From positions 186,001 to 250,000 of the forward strand of contig NW_006763150.1 in the NCBI RefSeq assembly GCF_000264905.1: 64,000 nt of DNA. The letters are read 5' to 3'. The notes below the pieces were generated by a model that was given only the letters and a program-made list of their open reading frames with translations, searched no databases and was not told where the DNA came from. Position numbers and translations under genes: made by a program. This stretch comes from Stereum hirsutum FP-91666 SS1 (Eukaryota > Basidiomycota > Agaricomycetes > Russulales > Stereaceae). This document shows, piece after piece, positions 1 to 11,200 of this stretch; the first letter of the stretch is position 1, and every line of letters begins with the position of its first letter.

Positions 1-1186
1 TCAACATATAAGGATCGACGCCTCTAAACCTCGGAAACGGAAACCACGCAAAGACTTGTTCGTCGAGCCTAAAGAGAACAAGAACGAACTGGAGATAATC
101 AACGCCTGTCTGCGTTTTGATACTCGCTTTGAGAGCATCGTATAGTGGCTTCCGCACAGATAACGCATGGAACTCATCAGCAGCGAGCGTAGACTCCTCG
201 CCAGTGACCTCGGGGTTGGTGACCCGACGGACAGCGCCCTTCGCCAACCGGAATGCTGTCGACTGATGATCCCCCACTCCTGATTCTTCCCCAACTCCTT
301 CGTGCCTGTGTGATAAGTCACTAGCACCTCCCAATCTCATACAAAGATCAAAACAGAAAAATGTCGAATCGTAGTCGAAGGACGATTCGCCACCTTGACA
401 GCATATGCCGAGAAAGAGAGCGGTTTGGAATGAGTATTGGTGCTCGGATACGAAGGTTGTGAGGAGCGTGGCTTGAGCGGGGCTGAGGGTAGGTTTTGGG
501 ACGTTCGTGCTAGCGTCGTGAGTGGATATGTGCGATGCTTGAGGACTGCCAGTGGAGGAGATGCTAGGCATGACGGAAGTGGCAGATGAGAGTTCGGTGG
601 AAGATGGTATCATGGAGACGATGTCATCTGGGAGAGGTCGAGGAGGGACCTCAAGCTCAGCGAGGGTGCGATCCTGAAGGTCTTGAAGTTCGATACGCAG
701 GCGAGCACGACGGGAGCGAGGAAGGTTTCGAAGTCGAGTGGCCCCGACAGGTTCATGGGTCTGATGCTCCGGAGTTGCTCGGAGAGGTTGGGATTCACGA
801 GTAGATGATCCTTTTGTGTCGGAGTTGGGCTGCCGTGGTGTCGTTGGCCGACGAAGGGGTCTGAGAGTCGCGCACACTTTTCTAGATTCAGAGGTACCGA
901 AGTAATGTGGCGTCAGTCAACAACGTTCACGACGCACTGCAGAGATACTAGGATAGTCCAAGACAAGAGAGTGAGCGTACTGGTGATCTCTCCAATCTTT
1001 CCTCTGGCAAGTCTTGTCGCAGTATCGTATATGACAAGCACTGCATACACCAAAGTTGTCTCCGTACTCAGACCTCTTCGTACAGCCTGGACGGGAACAA
1101 GGCGATGGTGACCTCTCGCGCTTGCACCCTCGGATTTGAGTATCATCCTCTGCCATTTCCGGACGTTTAGTAGTAAGGGGTGGCAT
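1..1186 (-). CDS. MYND zinc-finger protein, 3' end beyond window
   Basis: A MYND finger lies near the N-terminus: CSRPGCTK, then CSAC, YCDKTCQ and, after splicing, W-x2-HQKVC, giving the full C4-C2HC ligand set. MYND fingers bind Zn and mediate protein-protein contacts; the partner here is unknown. Exon 1 runs 1186-981 and exon 2 starts at 881, with a 99-nt intron (882-980). Splicing restores the H-x3-C end of the finger and opens one continuous frame to base 1, so the protein is truncated by the window edge. After the finger comes an Arg/Pro/Ser/Thr-rich linker and then a more ordered part ending in a Phe/Trp-rich stretch (FAWFPFPRF). The start could be Met at 1186 or 1156. A TATA box (1255-1264, minus strand) sits about 70 bp upstream of 1186. 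The finger is certain; the function is not. Confidence 0.8.
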
Positions 1187-1254
1187 CCAACGAGGGATGA
1201 AGAGGAAGGACGAGAGACCGACGCACTGTACGAGAAGTGAACTTTCCGTAGGAC

Positions 1255-1264
1255 TATATATAAA
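1255..1264 (-). promoter_or_regulatory. TATA box of the MYND gene
   Basis: Read on the minus strand this is TTTATATATA, about 70 bp upstream of the chosen start codon at 1186. It lies at the expected distance for a fungal core promoter. Confidence 0.5.
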
Positions 1265-1794
1265 AGTAAGAAATAGAGTGGAGTCCATACAGCTATACAT
1301 ATGATTGGTCGTGATGTTGATGAGAACCACGGCGGCGATCCGGGAAGCTATTCTATTATGGGTCCGCACGACCTCAAGCCTCGTCGCAGATCCTACCGAT
1401 CTTCCAGGGGATAGTCCCTTTGGGGATAAGTACTGTAAAGAAACCTATGAGCGTGTGGTCCGAGGGCTGAAGGGACCGTCATATATATGTGGATCTGAGA
1501 CAGCGACGAGGAATAGTTTACAGTATATGCATTCACAGGAAAGTATGCAGAGGTTCCCGCAAGAGGACATCTTACCGGGCTGGTCAAGGTTACTGGACTA
1601 AGCGATACGGCCACATCGGATTCGATGTTTACTAGCAATGGCTTGCGATGAAGGCACTTCAAAGTAATGAAGGGCAGAATGAGCAGAGCAGCCACGAAAA
1701 CAGGAAGAGAGGAAAGCCCAAACCGTGACAGAGCCCTTCACGACGCGCTACAAAGACGTCGTGCGCAAAAATTACCGATCATCCACTTACTGAA

Positions 1795-1868
1795 TGGCCA
1801 ACGTGGGGATCGAACCCAAGACCTTCGCGTTATTAGCACGACGCTCTAACCAGCTGAGCTAGTCGGCC
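1795..1868 (-). tRNA. trnI(AAU): tRNA-Ile (AAU anticodon)
   Basis: A 74-nt cloverleaf on the minus strand with no intron. The acceptor stem is GGCCGAC paired with GTTGGCC (one G-T pair) plus discriminator A. The D arm is GCTC/GAGC. The anticodon loop CTAATAA gives AAU, which is Ile in the cytosol. The T loop is the canonical TTCGATC. Internal A and B boxes for Pol III are present (TAGCTCAGCTGG and GGTTCGATCC). One T-stem pair, the outermost, looks mismatched (T opposite C). It stands alone between a MYND gene and a lipase gene. Confidence 0.95.
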
Positions 1869-2235
1869 GGTACAACGGCGCTTTTTAGTACTGTAGTATC
1901 ATGACCACATCGGCCCGACTCATCAACTTCACCCTCTTTAATTCCTGTCCCCAAAAATGTCTGCGATGCATCGCTCATCCGTCATTATCTGGTTCTTGAC
2001 ACGTTCTGTCACAGCACAAACAGACCAACCTGACCATTTCACTCACATAGCCATTCTGGAACATGAGAAGCATGGCACTTTCGTTAGCAACTCACATCAA
2101 GATCTTATGCTGTGCAAGTTCCGCGTCCTCGTCCGTCCTCGCCGTCAATGAACTGCCGTTCCATCGTTCTCTCTCATAGCTCTGCCTTGACATGCGTTGA
2201 GGCACAATCAGCGGGACCGTGTCGGATTTCTATAT

Positions 2236-2242
2236 CTATAAA
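2236..2242 (+). promoter_or_regulatory. TATA box upstream of the lipase gene
   Basis: A TATAAAG-like element about 200 bp before the lipase start codon, preceding a CT-rich leader. This is a plausible core promoter with a long 5' UTR. Confidence 0.35.
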
Positions 2243-2443
2243 GGCGGCAACCTTGGCATCCAGGTTGCCCGAGACCGTATTCGCGTTCTTTGCTGGTCAA
2301 CCCTTTCTCGTTCTCTCCCTCTTTCTCTTTCTTCCTAGGCTGGCCCTTGTTTTGCTTGATTTTCTCGACGTTCTTTCTTCGTGTCCAGTCTCTACTCAAG
2401 TCTCTTCTTCTGCCTGCCTTCGGCCTCACGCCCAGACTTCACG

Positions 2444-3943
2444 ATGCTCTCTCCATCCGTCTTGATCCAGATCCTTGTGCTCCTTGCACCTGCCGTTGTC
2501 TCTGTCCCTCTCTCTGATCGCTCCTCTGGCAACTCTGCATCAACAACAGCCGTATCGAACGCTACGATCGATGATGATTTCGTTCGACCCGCTCAATTCT
2601 CGAGAATCGCATACTGCTCAAGCGCGGCGGTAGAGGCGTGGAATTGTGGGGCGCCGTGTCAAGCATTGGGGATGAATGGAGTTACGCCATTGGTCGTAGG
2701 TGGTGGTACGTGATAGTTAAATTCCCTTAGTCTTGGAATTGTGCTGAATTCTACTCGGATGGGATTGCGCGGCTGATGTATGTAGATGGTGGTCAGACAC
2801 CTCGATGTACGTCCCCCCTTCCTTTAATCCTCCTCTTCCCTCATGCTCAACGCCCATCCATACTCTCCAAAACACTGTATCCAGTCTTCGTTTCACATGA
2901 CAACAAAACGCAAAGCATCGTCGTAGCCCATCAAGGCACAGACTCTTCCAACGTGTAAGAACCTAACTACCCCCCTCGCTCCTATCTTTTGCTCGCTTCC
3001 TGCCTTCGCTCCCGTCTGATTTTCTGATCCCATCCAGATTGTCGATCATAAACGACGCAGAATTTCTTGATGTCGGGATCAATACCACGCTATTCCCCAA
3101 TGCTGGATGTACGTCCGCCTAGCCATCTTCACACATCCGTCTCCTAACCGCTCCCGATCCACATACTGCCTCGTCCTGTTTGTTTCCCACACTCTCACTC
3201 GCCCATTCACCCACAAACGCACCTTCCTATTCTATCCTCGTCAGCGAACGTCTCCGTCCACGATGGCTTCGGCAAAGCCCAAGCCCGAACCGCCCAAACA
3301 ATCCTCTCAACCGTCCAATCCGGCCTCTCGACCTACAACGTCTCCAAAGTCCTAATCACCGGCCACTCCCTCGGTGCGGCCATCGCGACGATGGACGCCG
3401 TGATGTTGAGGATGCAGTTGCCTACTTCTGTGGAGATGAATACAGTTGTGTTTGGAGCACCGAGGGGAGGGAATGAGGCGTGGGCGGATTTGGTCGATGC
3501 TACGGTAAGACACAAGTTTGCTACATCTTTCCATCGATGGGCGGCATCTGATGCACTGGCTGGGTGCTTCGCTGTATATAGCTCGGCGGTAACTTCACCT
3601 ACATCACCCACAAAGACGACCCCGTCCCGCTCGTTCCGCCCCAATTCCTAGGCTACGTCCATCCCTCGGGTGAAGTCCATATCGTAGCCACGGACGACGC
3701 AAGCGGAAACGCGACACAGACTATTTCATGTCCGGGTAGGGAGAACGAGAACTGTAGCGATGGTAACAGTTTGTTGGCGAGCAGTGTCTCTGATCATCTA
3801 GGTAAGTTGTTCCCTTTTTTTTGTCCTTACGAGGCGAGGCGGTCTCTGGGTACGGGAATGAGAATGCAATGCTGATGGAGTTGCAACATATAGGACCGTA
3901 CTTCGCGAATGTTTCGATGAGCGGGTCGTCCTGCCCTCTCTAG
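2444..3943 (+). CDS. Secreted class 3 (alpha/beta-hydrolase) lipase
   Basis: Predicted extracellular triacylglycerol lipase that hydrolyses ester bonds of fats. Exons are 2444-2705, 2786-2806, 2885-2954, 3038-3108, 3245-3504, 3582-3801 and 3894-3943; every junction keeps frame and has GT-AG ends. The protein (about 310 aa) begins with a hydrophobic signal peptide ending near AVVSVPL. The nucleophile elbow GHSLG is at 3361-3375. The acid of the triad is probably the Asp in HKDDPVP, and the base the His in SDHLGPYF just before the C-terminus. The IVVAHQGTDSS segment matches the oxyanion-hole strand of the fungal lipase family. Conserved cysteines and N-glycosylation sequons (NVS, NAT, NCS) fit secretion. 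Length and order match Rhizomucor-type lipases. No acyltransferase or cutinase features are seen. The locus is intact. Confidence 0.93.
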
Positions 3944-4632
3944 ATGCACACTGTGCCACCATCATCGACCCTCCGTAGACGAACTTACGATACCACGTAT
4001 ACGACTTCATCTCATTCTCTCCCTACCCTATATCCGACTGTGAGCGGGTTGTGGACGATCGGACTTGAATTGGACTTTGAAGCACTGGAACGGACAGCTC
4101 GCTGTCCGGTCGCATGTATTTATTCTTTCTCATCTATATTTTTTATACCAGGGGGCCTCGATACCAACCGCTGAGTATCCCCGTTCGTCCGCAATTAGAA
4201 CGGAGGACATTGATTATGGGCTGGACAAAGGTCTCTTGAATCCTAAAAACATGCCGAGGGTTCGAGGATGGGGATTTGTGTGGCGTCGTGTGTCAATGTG
4301 AGAGGTGCACGACGCGTTGCTAAGTTTATACGTCCGCTCCACTCCTATATCCGTTCAATCGTTCTAAACTTCTGGAGAGACAGCTCCCTCGATTGTTGAT
4401 AAGACAGCGTCTCGATCTTTGAGTCTGGATTTCGAGACTAAAGACAGCGGTACTGGCTATATGAACCCTTGACACTTTCGGTAACAGCAAAATCTGAGCA
4501 CCTTTCCCTCGCCCACGAAGTAAGTCGACGTCTTGTTCTCCAGAACCACCCTCAACTTACAGTAATAATCTACATGTGGCAATTTTTCTAGCCAGCTTTT
4601 CAACTCCACCAAGTTTATAAGAGTTGTGTATC

Positions 4633-5389
4633 ATGTCGGTAAGCCGAGAGACGATTCGTTTCCCATTCTTGTTGATATAATCTCTTCAATTCATAGCTTT
4701 CCACCAGTCTCATCACTGTAGCCACGTCGGATCCCATCGTGAATCAGAGTCGCCTCACCATTTACAACGATGTGGGACGTGAGGCCCTTTACGCAGTCGT
4801 AACTACCCAGCTCGTCGACATTCGCCACGAAGAAATCGCATCGTGGTCGAACTCCAGTGACTCTGAGCAGAAGTACAAGCATGAATACAAGGACTTCAGC
4901 ATGTTCAGAGTCACGAAGGGAGAGGAGGTTAGCACCAGAATCAACCTTGCAACGGGCGTATTCACAGGGCTTACAATTCACGGAGAGCATTCTCAAATAA
5001 GGTTTAGTCGAGAGGAGGCGACAGGGTCGATAACTGGAACGGTCGAAGTAGCCGTCGCTCCCCACAGGGACCTCTACCTCTACCAGAGAAAGTATACCTT
5101 CCTGGTTAAAGTCACCTACATTCTCGATGGATGGGGCAAATTGTGCGATGTGGGGTCGTTGGGAGGATTTCATATTCAGGAGTCGATTTGTGATGTAGAG
5201 ATTTACACGAGGGAGTGGTTCACACGATCTACCCCGTTGATCGAGACGAGGAGTGAGGCTTTCGAAGGACAGGCGAAGACAGGTCTCGCGGGCATGACTT
5301 GCAAGTTTGAGGATCTTACGGAGAAGGCTAGGGATACGATGAGGAGCATGGGGATCGATGGGAGGATCGGGGCCGGATGTCATACGTGA
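4633..5389 (+). CDS. Small beta-rich protein of unknown function
   Basis: A two-exon model: a short first exon (4633-4638, Met-Ser), an intron at 4639-4696, then a long exon in frame to the stop at 5387-5389. It yields about 232 residues. No signal peptide is evident. The middle has alternating hydrophobic/polar residues with a Ser/Thr-rich strand pair (TGSITGTVEVAV, then YQRKYTFLVKVTYILDGWG), predicting antiparallel beta structure. The layout loosely recalls the stem region of aerolysin/ETX-MTX2-type beta-pore proteins, but I cannot assign it to a family; a fruit-body lectin-like or defence protein is equally possible. The first exon is inferred from a good GTAAGC donor and CATAG acceptor. 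Without it there is no in-frame ATG nearby. Confidence 0.65.
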
Positions 5390-6440
5390 GGGTGTTCATG
5401 TCTACTATGAGACTTCCCACAAACCGAACCATCATATCCTGATGACTGACACGGATATTTCATAGATAACTCACTAGAAATTTCGAGATGAAGCTCCTTC
5501 AAGTTGCGGGTCTACCATTGAGCGATGGAGTCTGGGAAGGCCCGGTTTTTCCAGTGTCTCGTTCTTTGTCTCTTTGCGTCGACGGTGAAAGCAACGAATA
5601 AAGACGAGAAGTTCTCTTGTGCAGAAAGTTTACCAAATATAGCTCCACAGCTCCTTTGTCTCGTATGGTCTCAAATTGGACAACAAAGTGTGTTGCTGTA
5701 GCAGTAAGTCTCTCAAGATATACCAAGTATATGTTCCTTTCGAACGCATGGAGGCTTTGATGCCTTTGCCCGAATCGAGGTCTAACAAAATACGGCCTTT
5801 GAAATCGCCTCTTCGAGCGGACTAAAGCGTCGAGAGCATTCAAGTAGACATAGGGAAGGTAAAAGCAACCTGGGTAGCAAGAAAATATAAGAACCTGATG
5901 TCCATCGACTTCCTCCAAAGCACCTCCAGACTATCACCTCAATACCTCCTCTAATCCACCACCCATTGAACTTGCCGCCGACGTCCCTCGCCACCAATTG
6001 GTTGACAAAAAATGGCCTCCAACCACTCTTGCCTCCGATCCCCCGTCTGCGACCGCAATGGGAACACCTGTAGTCTTATTACGACCGTGTTGAAAGTGCG
6101 GAATGGTCGTCTCGCGGCTTGACGCGCTCCAGAAGCATCAAAGGGCGGGTACTGCGGGGGTAGGTCCAGGCGGAATAGCGAATTCGGGGGCAGAGTTGCG
6201 AAAGAGTCGCCTGTAGACGTCGACGAGTGTGACGTCGACAAGAATAGGTACAGTCCTCTACCTTCCCGGTGACACCAGTCCAGTCGCTTATACCGATAGG
6301 TGCAAACTCTTCACTTTCAGCCTGCAAGAAGAGAAGGCAAAGTACAGCGATAAGAAGCACAAGACAACATCGTAGAGCACTCTGATGTAAGTTGCTGTGA
6401 GCCTTTCTTTCACCGTTTCTAGCAGACACTTAGTCCATCT
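5390..6440. other. Intergenic, no supported gene
   Basis: About 1 kb between two plus-strand genes. The longest open frames are on the minus strand (139, 116 and 96 codons). They overlap each other and show no recognisable domain or coherent splice structure. Nothing else stands out. Confidence 0.5.
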
Positions 6441-7656
6441 ATGCATCTCCTATGTATACAGCGTTCCGCTCAGCTGTGGGTCCCACCACGCCCGGCAACA
6501 CCCTACCCTGATCCCCGACCGCTTAGCAAGGAAAATTATCTCCTTCCACTGAAGAGGAGACTTGGTACGGACGACCTTGAAGTTGAAGATCAGGTTAGTA
6601 ACGACGAGGAGACAGCGCCGGCCCCTAAGAGGCAGCGTCTTTTTGACGAGACGACCTTCACCCCCTCGAGCACGGCGAACAGGAACCTGTCGGCTTCTTC
6701 GCCCCCGCGGAGTACGTTAAGCAGGGACCCCTCGATGCCCCCATCCCCGCGTATGAAAACGTCAAGCAGGAACCCATCGACGCCCTCATCCCCACGTACA
6801 GCAGGAGCCAGCCTATGCATCGTTCTTGGTCCACGTGCAACCACAGGGAATCTTAAATCCCTATATGTACGTTCCTCTTCGACCTCCGTGTACGAGCATG
6901 CCAAGGAGGAACCTGTCGACGCCGTGATCCCCAATAACAGCCATGTTCAGCAAAAGCCAGCCTATGCACCGTTCCAGGTGCAGGTGCGACCACAGGTAGT
7001 CCTCCATCCATACATGTACGTCCCACTCCTGCGCGGCGAGTCGCGGGTCATCCGCAGGGTACGTGTGGAGTGGGAAATGCCCGTCAAGTATGAGGAGGAC
7101 TCCGACACGAAGGATGAGAGGCCCATCAAGCCACTCCCAAGGAGAGTGGAGCGCGTGCGTGTCAAGGAGGAGGACACAGATCCTAGCCCTAGGTCTCTCA
7201 CATTCAGTGGGCCATCAAGTGGGGATGATGTCCCGCCCGTACCGGTGAGATTGATACCAGCAATCTGACTCGTCGTCGTTGCTTGCTAACCAAACCACTC
7301 GATTATAGGCTCGAAGGCTAGTACCCTACGAAAGCTCGGACGACGAGTCTGAAGAAGACGATAGCCACTTGTCGCCGACAAGGGGCTCACAATCGAACGT
7401 CATATATGATCCAGAGGAAATCGAGAGACAGCTCGAAATGTTGCCACTGTCCGTGGAGGAGCAGGCGCGGCAAGATGCCGAGGCTCACGCAGAACTGTAC
7501 GGTCATAGCCCGCGTGGCGACCTTCCTCTTCGCCTGCGCTCTGGCTCTATGGCCGCGAAAACACACGCTGAGGGTACTTCGTCATCGGATAATACCCCAG
7601 GAATATCCCCCCCTCTACACCGAACGTTTACACAAACACTCACCTCTGGCTATTAA
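6441..7656 (+). CDS. Low-complexity, probably nuclear protein with frame-scrambled repeats
   Basis: Two exons joined by a clear intron: a GTGAGA donor after codons for PVP near 7242 and a TTATAG acceptor just before 7309. They join to an acidic segment (SSDDESEEDD) and a charged C-terminus ending at 7656. The product is Pro/Ser/Arg/Glu-rich with a basic cluster (PAPKRQRL) resembling a nuclear localisation signal and several psi-K-x-E motifs (VKYEE, VKEED) of the SUMO-acceptor type. A repeat of about 140 bp occurs twice (about 6752-6890 and 6891-7030), but the copies keep their shared peptide in different frames, so part of this open frame may not be the ancestral one. The start is uncertain. 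No domain recognised; a decaying or fast-evolving gene is possible. Confidence 0.4.
6752..7030 (+). repeat. Degenerate tandem repeat, two copies of about 140 bp
   Basis: Copy A (about 6752-6890) and copy B (about 6891-7030) share nucleotide blocks encoding a V/A-K-x-E-P-x-D-A-x-I-P motif followed by a P-Y-M-Y-V-P-L block. A third partial motif lies just upstream (6711-6750). The shared motifs sit in frame 3 (first half of copy A), frame 2 (second half of copy A) and frame 1 (copy B) relative to the open frame starting at 6441. Confidence 0.55.
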
Positions 7657-7871
7657 CGACAAACTCGGAAGAAGCTCCTTAGGCTGAGCTACCCCGTATA
7701 GCCCCTCATCGACACTATCAATCCCCTACATCTTATCCACCATCATCGTCCGACGATGGAGATGGATCGTAATCATGGTCCGTGGGTTATCATGTCTAGA
7801 AGAGACAGAGGAGTGGAGGGCAAGAAGGGCGAAGGTCATGGCATCAGGTTCGGACTTGGCCTCCATGAAGA

Positions 7872-8204
7872 TTGGTGGGAGGACGGAGGATGGTGGCAGA
7901 TACGCCTCCGTTCTGGACAGATTCGAGTCCCGGCACTGGAAGCTCAAGCGCGCCGACTTTCGTTTCTCCTGACGAGCCGCCCAGGAAAAAACCTCGTACT
8001 ACCAAGTCGCCCACAAAGCCGCGCACGGTGTCGCCCCGGAAGAAAAAGGCGGTGAAGCCTCTTGCATCCGCATCTGCTCCCGTTGTAGCACCTCCCTCGC
8101 CGTATAAGAAGACATATGCGCGCCCCGCGGGCACTCGTTCGAGCGGGCGCTGTCGAAGAACAGAAGAAGATAGTCAAGACCAATGGGAAGGCGAGAGTGG
8201 ATGA
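7872..8204 (+). CDS. Lys/Pro-rich open segment, possible last exon of the upstream locus
   Basis: The frame contains a hydrophilic run with repeated basic motifs (PPRKKPRTTKSPTKPR, SPRKKKAVKP) typical of disordered nuclear proteins. The first part (Met at 7872) is probably intron or another frame; the credible coding portion begins near 7905 after a GGCAG acceptor. A frame at about 7694-7767 (ending SSSDDGDGS) with a following GT donor could link it to the gene ending at 7656. The splice path is not resolved. It may also be a separate remnant. Confidence 0.3.
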   Translation: MVGGRRMVADTPPFWTDSSPGTGSSSAPTFVSPDEPPRKKPRTTKSPTKPRTVSPRKKKAVKPLASASAPVVAPPSPYKKTYARPAGTRSSGRCRRTEEDSQDQWEGESG

Positions 8205-11200
8205 TGGGTACAAGTTGTCCGGCCACGATAGCTGGATATCGCTGGGACAGAATTCATCACCATATCAAAACAAAACAACTGGGAGCTCCAATGATGGCGA
8301 AGGGCCATCAACTACAGCAGCCCAGACACTTTCATTCGGACGTGGTGAAGAGTAGACGTGCTTCCGACGGGAGATACTAAACCGCGTGCTGGATCGAAGT
8401 GAAGGGGGTAGGAAGTGTGGAGCGGGAAGGAACTCGAGAGAGAATGGTGACGACTGCGTCTACTACTATAGAGGTTGGGATTTAGTTTAGATGAAGTACT
8501 CTAGGTGGGGGACAATGTATCGTGTTCGTCGGCGCGTGATCTTGGTTCAACTCACCTCCATCTTTCCCATTTCGTCTCTTCTCGGCGGGTATCGTCCTTG
8601 GTAGGATGTTTTTACGATCGCGAGCCTGCGCGCTTCTGGTCGAAATGATTAGGAGATTCCTTCGATGTCTTGATTCGCGTCTCTATCTGCAAGTCTCTGT
8701 GGCACTGACATCATTGCGGTTCGAATGGACGAACGAGCGGTCAGCGGCGAGGTGTCTGACCAAGGAATGAACGCACGTACCTTGCCAGCTACGACATCTC
8801 ATTCGATTCATTCGTATACATCCAGTGGCGCACCTCGACGATAGGGTGGTTTTAACTTGGAAGAGCAAGTCGAACAGGGAAGGCAAGGCTCACCGCGCCG
8901 TTTACCTCCTCTTTTGTAACAACGCCCCCTAGGGCTCTGTTAGGTATTTTATCGATACATTGTGGCCTTTCTAACATATGGACCAAGACGCAGGCCTACC
9001 GGTCACATTCCCATACGAAAGTCCTGTCGATGGATCTGGACGATCCCCAGAATCAGCTCCCTGCGCAAAAGATGTGGTCGTTTTGTTACAAGAGTATCGA
9101 GGTTAGACCTAAGCATAGCCCATCCCCGTCCTTGCGAAAGTTCGACAGATAAATTGAACAGCATGAGAGTGGAGGAAGGAAGGAGACGCTTGGTGGCGCA
9201 GCCTGGCGCAGCTGCCATTGCTTTTCTCCGTCGGCGTTACCACGATGGCGCCGGATTGTGGCGTCATTCTGAGTGGCCCTAGACAAATAAACATGATCAT
9301 TTTCTGGAATTTTCTTCTGTGTCGTCGGTCCTGTTTGACGCGAGTACGTATCGTACTATTATTCAGAGAACAGCTCGTTGCCCAAGTTTCGTACGCTTTT
9401 TCAACACAAAGCGATGAGGATATCTATGTAGCTATCGAACTACGGGCGCAGACGCAAACTCTGAATCAGGTCGTTGGTTTCCACCTCACCGACAGAGCTC
9501 ATCATCCCTCTCATTGTATGATCTCGTCTACTGGCCTTTCTCAATCATCCAGGTATTCTGGCTCTTCCATGTTCAAAGAAACCCCCGCGTCGGCTCTATA
9601 TCCGAGTCCTTCACCTGGAAGCTTTATATATCTCCATTCTCTATCCTTTCCCCCATGCAGAACTCTCTCCCCGCTCTTTCTCCCGCTCCGACTATGGTGT
9701 TGCGGTCCGATCATCGACCGTCGAGTTGGTCGGACCATAGGAAAGCTACGCCACCCGACCCCTTCGGCGCCGCAACGATTTAGAAGCGATCAGCGCACTA
9801 GTGATTTCCTTGTTCCGTGCATCCTGTCAATCCATACCGCTCAGTCTCTATCAATCTCAACATAGCGACCGTGACGCCCAGCAGCCCAGGCTCTTGTTGC
9901 CCCACCTTTCCCCATCTACGCTTTCGCGTCGGTTTTCTGAATGAGATGGGCCCATACATACGGATGGAGTTACCAAAAATCGGAGAACCAATTCCTCCGA
10001 TTCTCGTTGAAAACGCTCAAGTTCAGAGAGGTTCTGGACCAAGTACCGTAGGTATCGACTTCTGCGCTGCTCAGTCCGAACAAACTCTCTCCTGGATGCT
10101 TCCCCGTAAGAACGACGTGACTCGATCCTTCTTTTCGTCTCGTCGTAACCGTCTCGTCCAAGTCTGGATGATTTATTTTCGCTACGCATATATGCATGTA
10201 TGCGCACGGCGGGGATTCGAAGTTCGGGATTCGCAGCTTCGAGCTCGCTTCGAACCAACATGTTGCTCCCGACGACGACGACGGCGACGATACCTCGTGC
10301 AGTCCCATGGAAGGCGAAAAAGAGCAAAAAGGAAACACAAGGAGACATATTGTTGGCTGTCCTAGAGAAATGGAATTCGTTGTTATTTGGGACGGGACAC
10401 ATCTGTTCGTGACTGAGATTTATTGGTGGGACGTGGGTACGTGGATAGACGTATTCAGAGAGAAATTGCCGGACTGGACATCGGAGGTTTGAAATGCACG
10501 GAGGACGCAGTGGCGAAGATAGGGTCGGAATGTGATATATGCCTCAGGGATCCAGACGTGGGGCGAATGACAAGAACCGAGAAAAATGGGCAAAACTGAA
10601 GTGGAGAGTCGAATCGGATGGGAGCTCCTATCCGCCCGACAGGGAGCTCCGAGCGCTCCAGTTCGTTTTTATACTCATCTGGGGTCATATTGGGGATTAG
10701 ACCTAAAGGGAATACGTTAGGATTATAGTTACAAGCAACTTTTAGACGAGAGGTGGCGTAAGAAATGAAAAGATTACAGACTCACGATGGAGAAATGACC
10801 ATGGATCATGTCCGGAGGACGAGTTCGATGACCGGACGAAGGCATGAACGGAAAAAAAGCGGCCTGGCACTTCACGAAAGGCTTCCGAATATTCCGGTCC
10901 ACAAAGCATCAAGTATAGCAAAGAGAGAAAACGAATAATCGCGTGATAATTAAGGTCCGTGCGCGTACGGTTTGTCCCGCGTGGTGCCAGTCCAGCTCGC
11001 CGGTTGAAGATCTCGAGACTTTCCGCGAAGGTCTGTCGTCGGAAGCAAAACAGTGTATGCTTTTGTGGGCAGGATCGTCTCGAGTGAAATAACCCACATC
11101 GCATCATGAGGCTGTGAAACGACCAGGAGGACGTGTTGAATGCTGCGTAAATTACTACTCAAACACTACGTACTGATTGACTATAAGTCGAGGACATCAG

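Noticed and set aside
5499..5918. 139-codon minus-strand frame
   Set aside because: No domain, no clear promoter, and adjacent frames overlap it.
9857..10402. 181-codon minus-strand frame with hydrophobic N-terminus
   Set aside because: A TATA-like site lies upstream, but there is no domain, no splice support, and a competing frame is open on the other strand.
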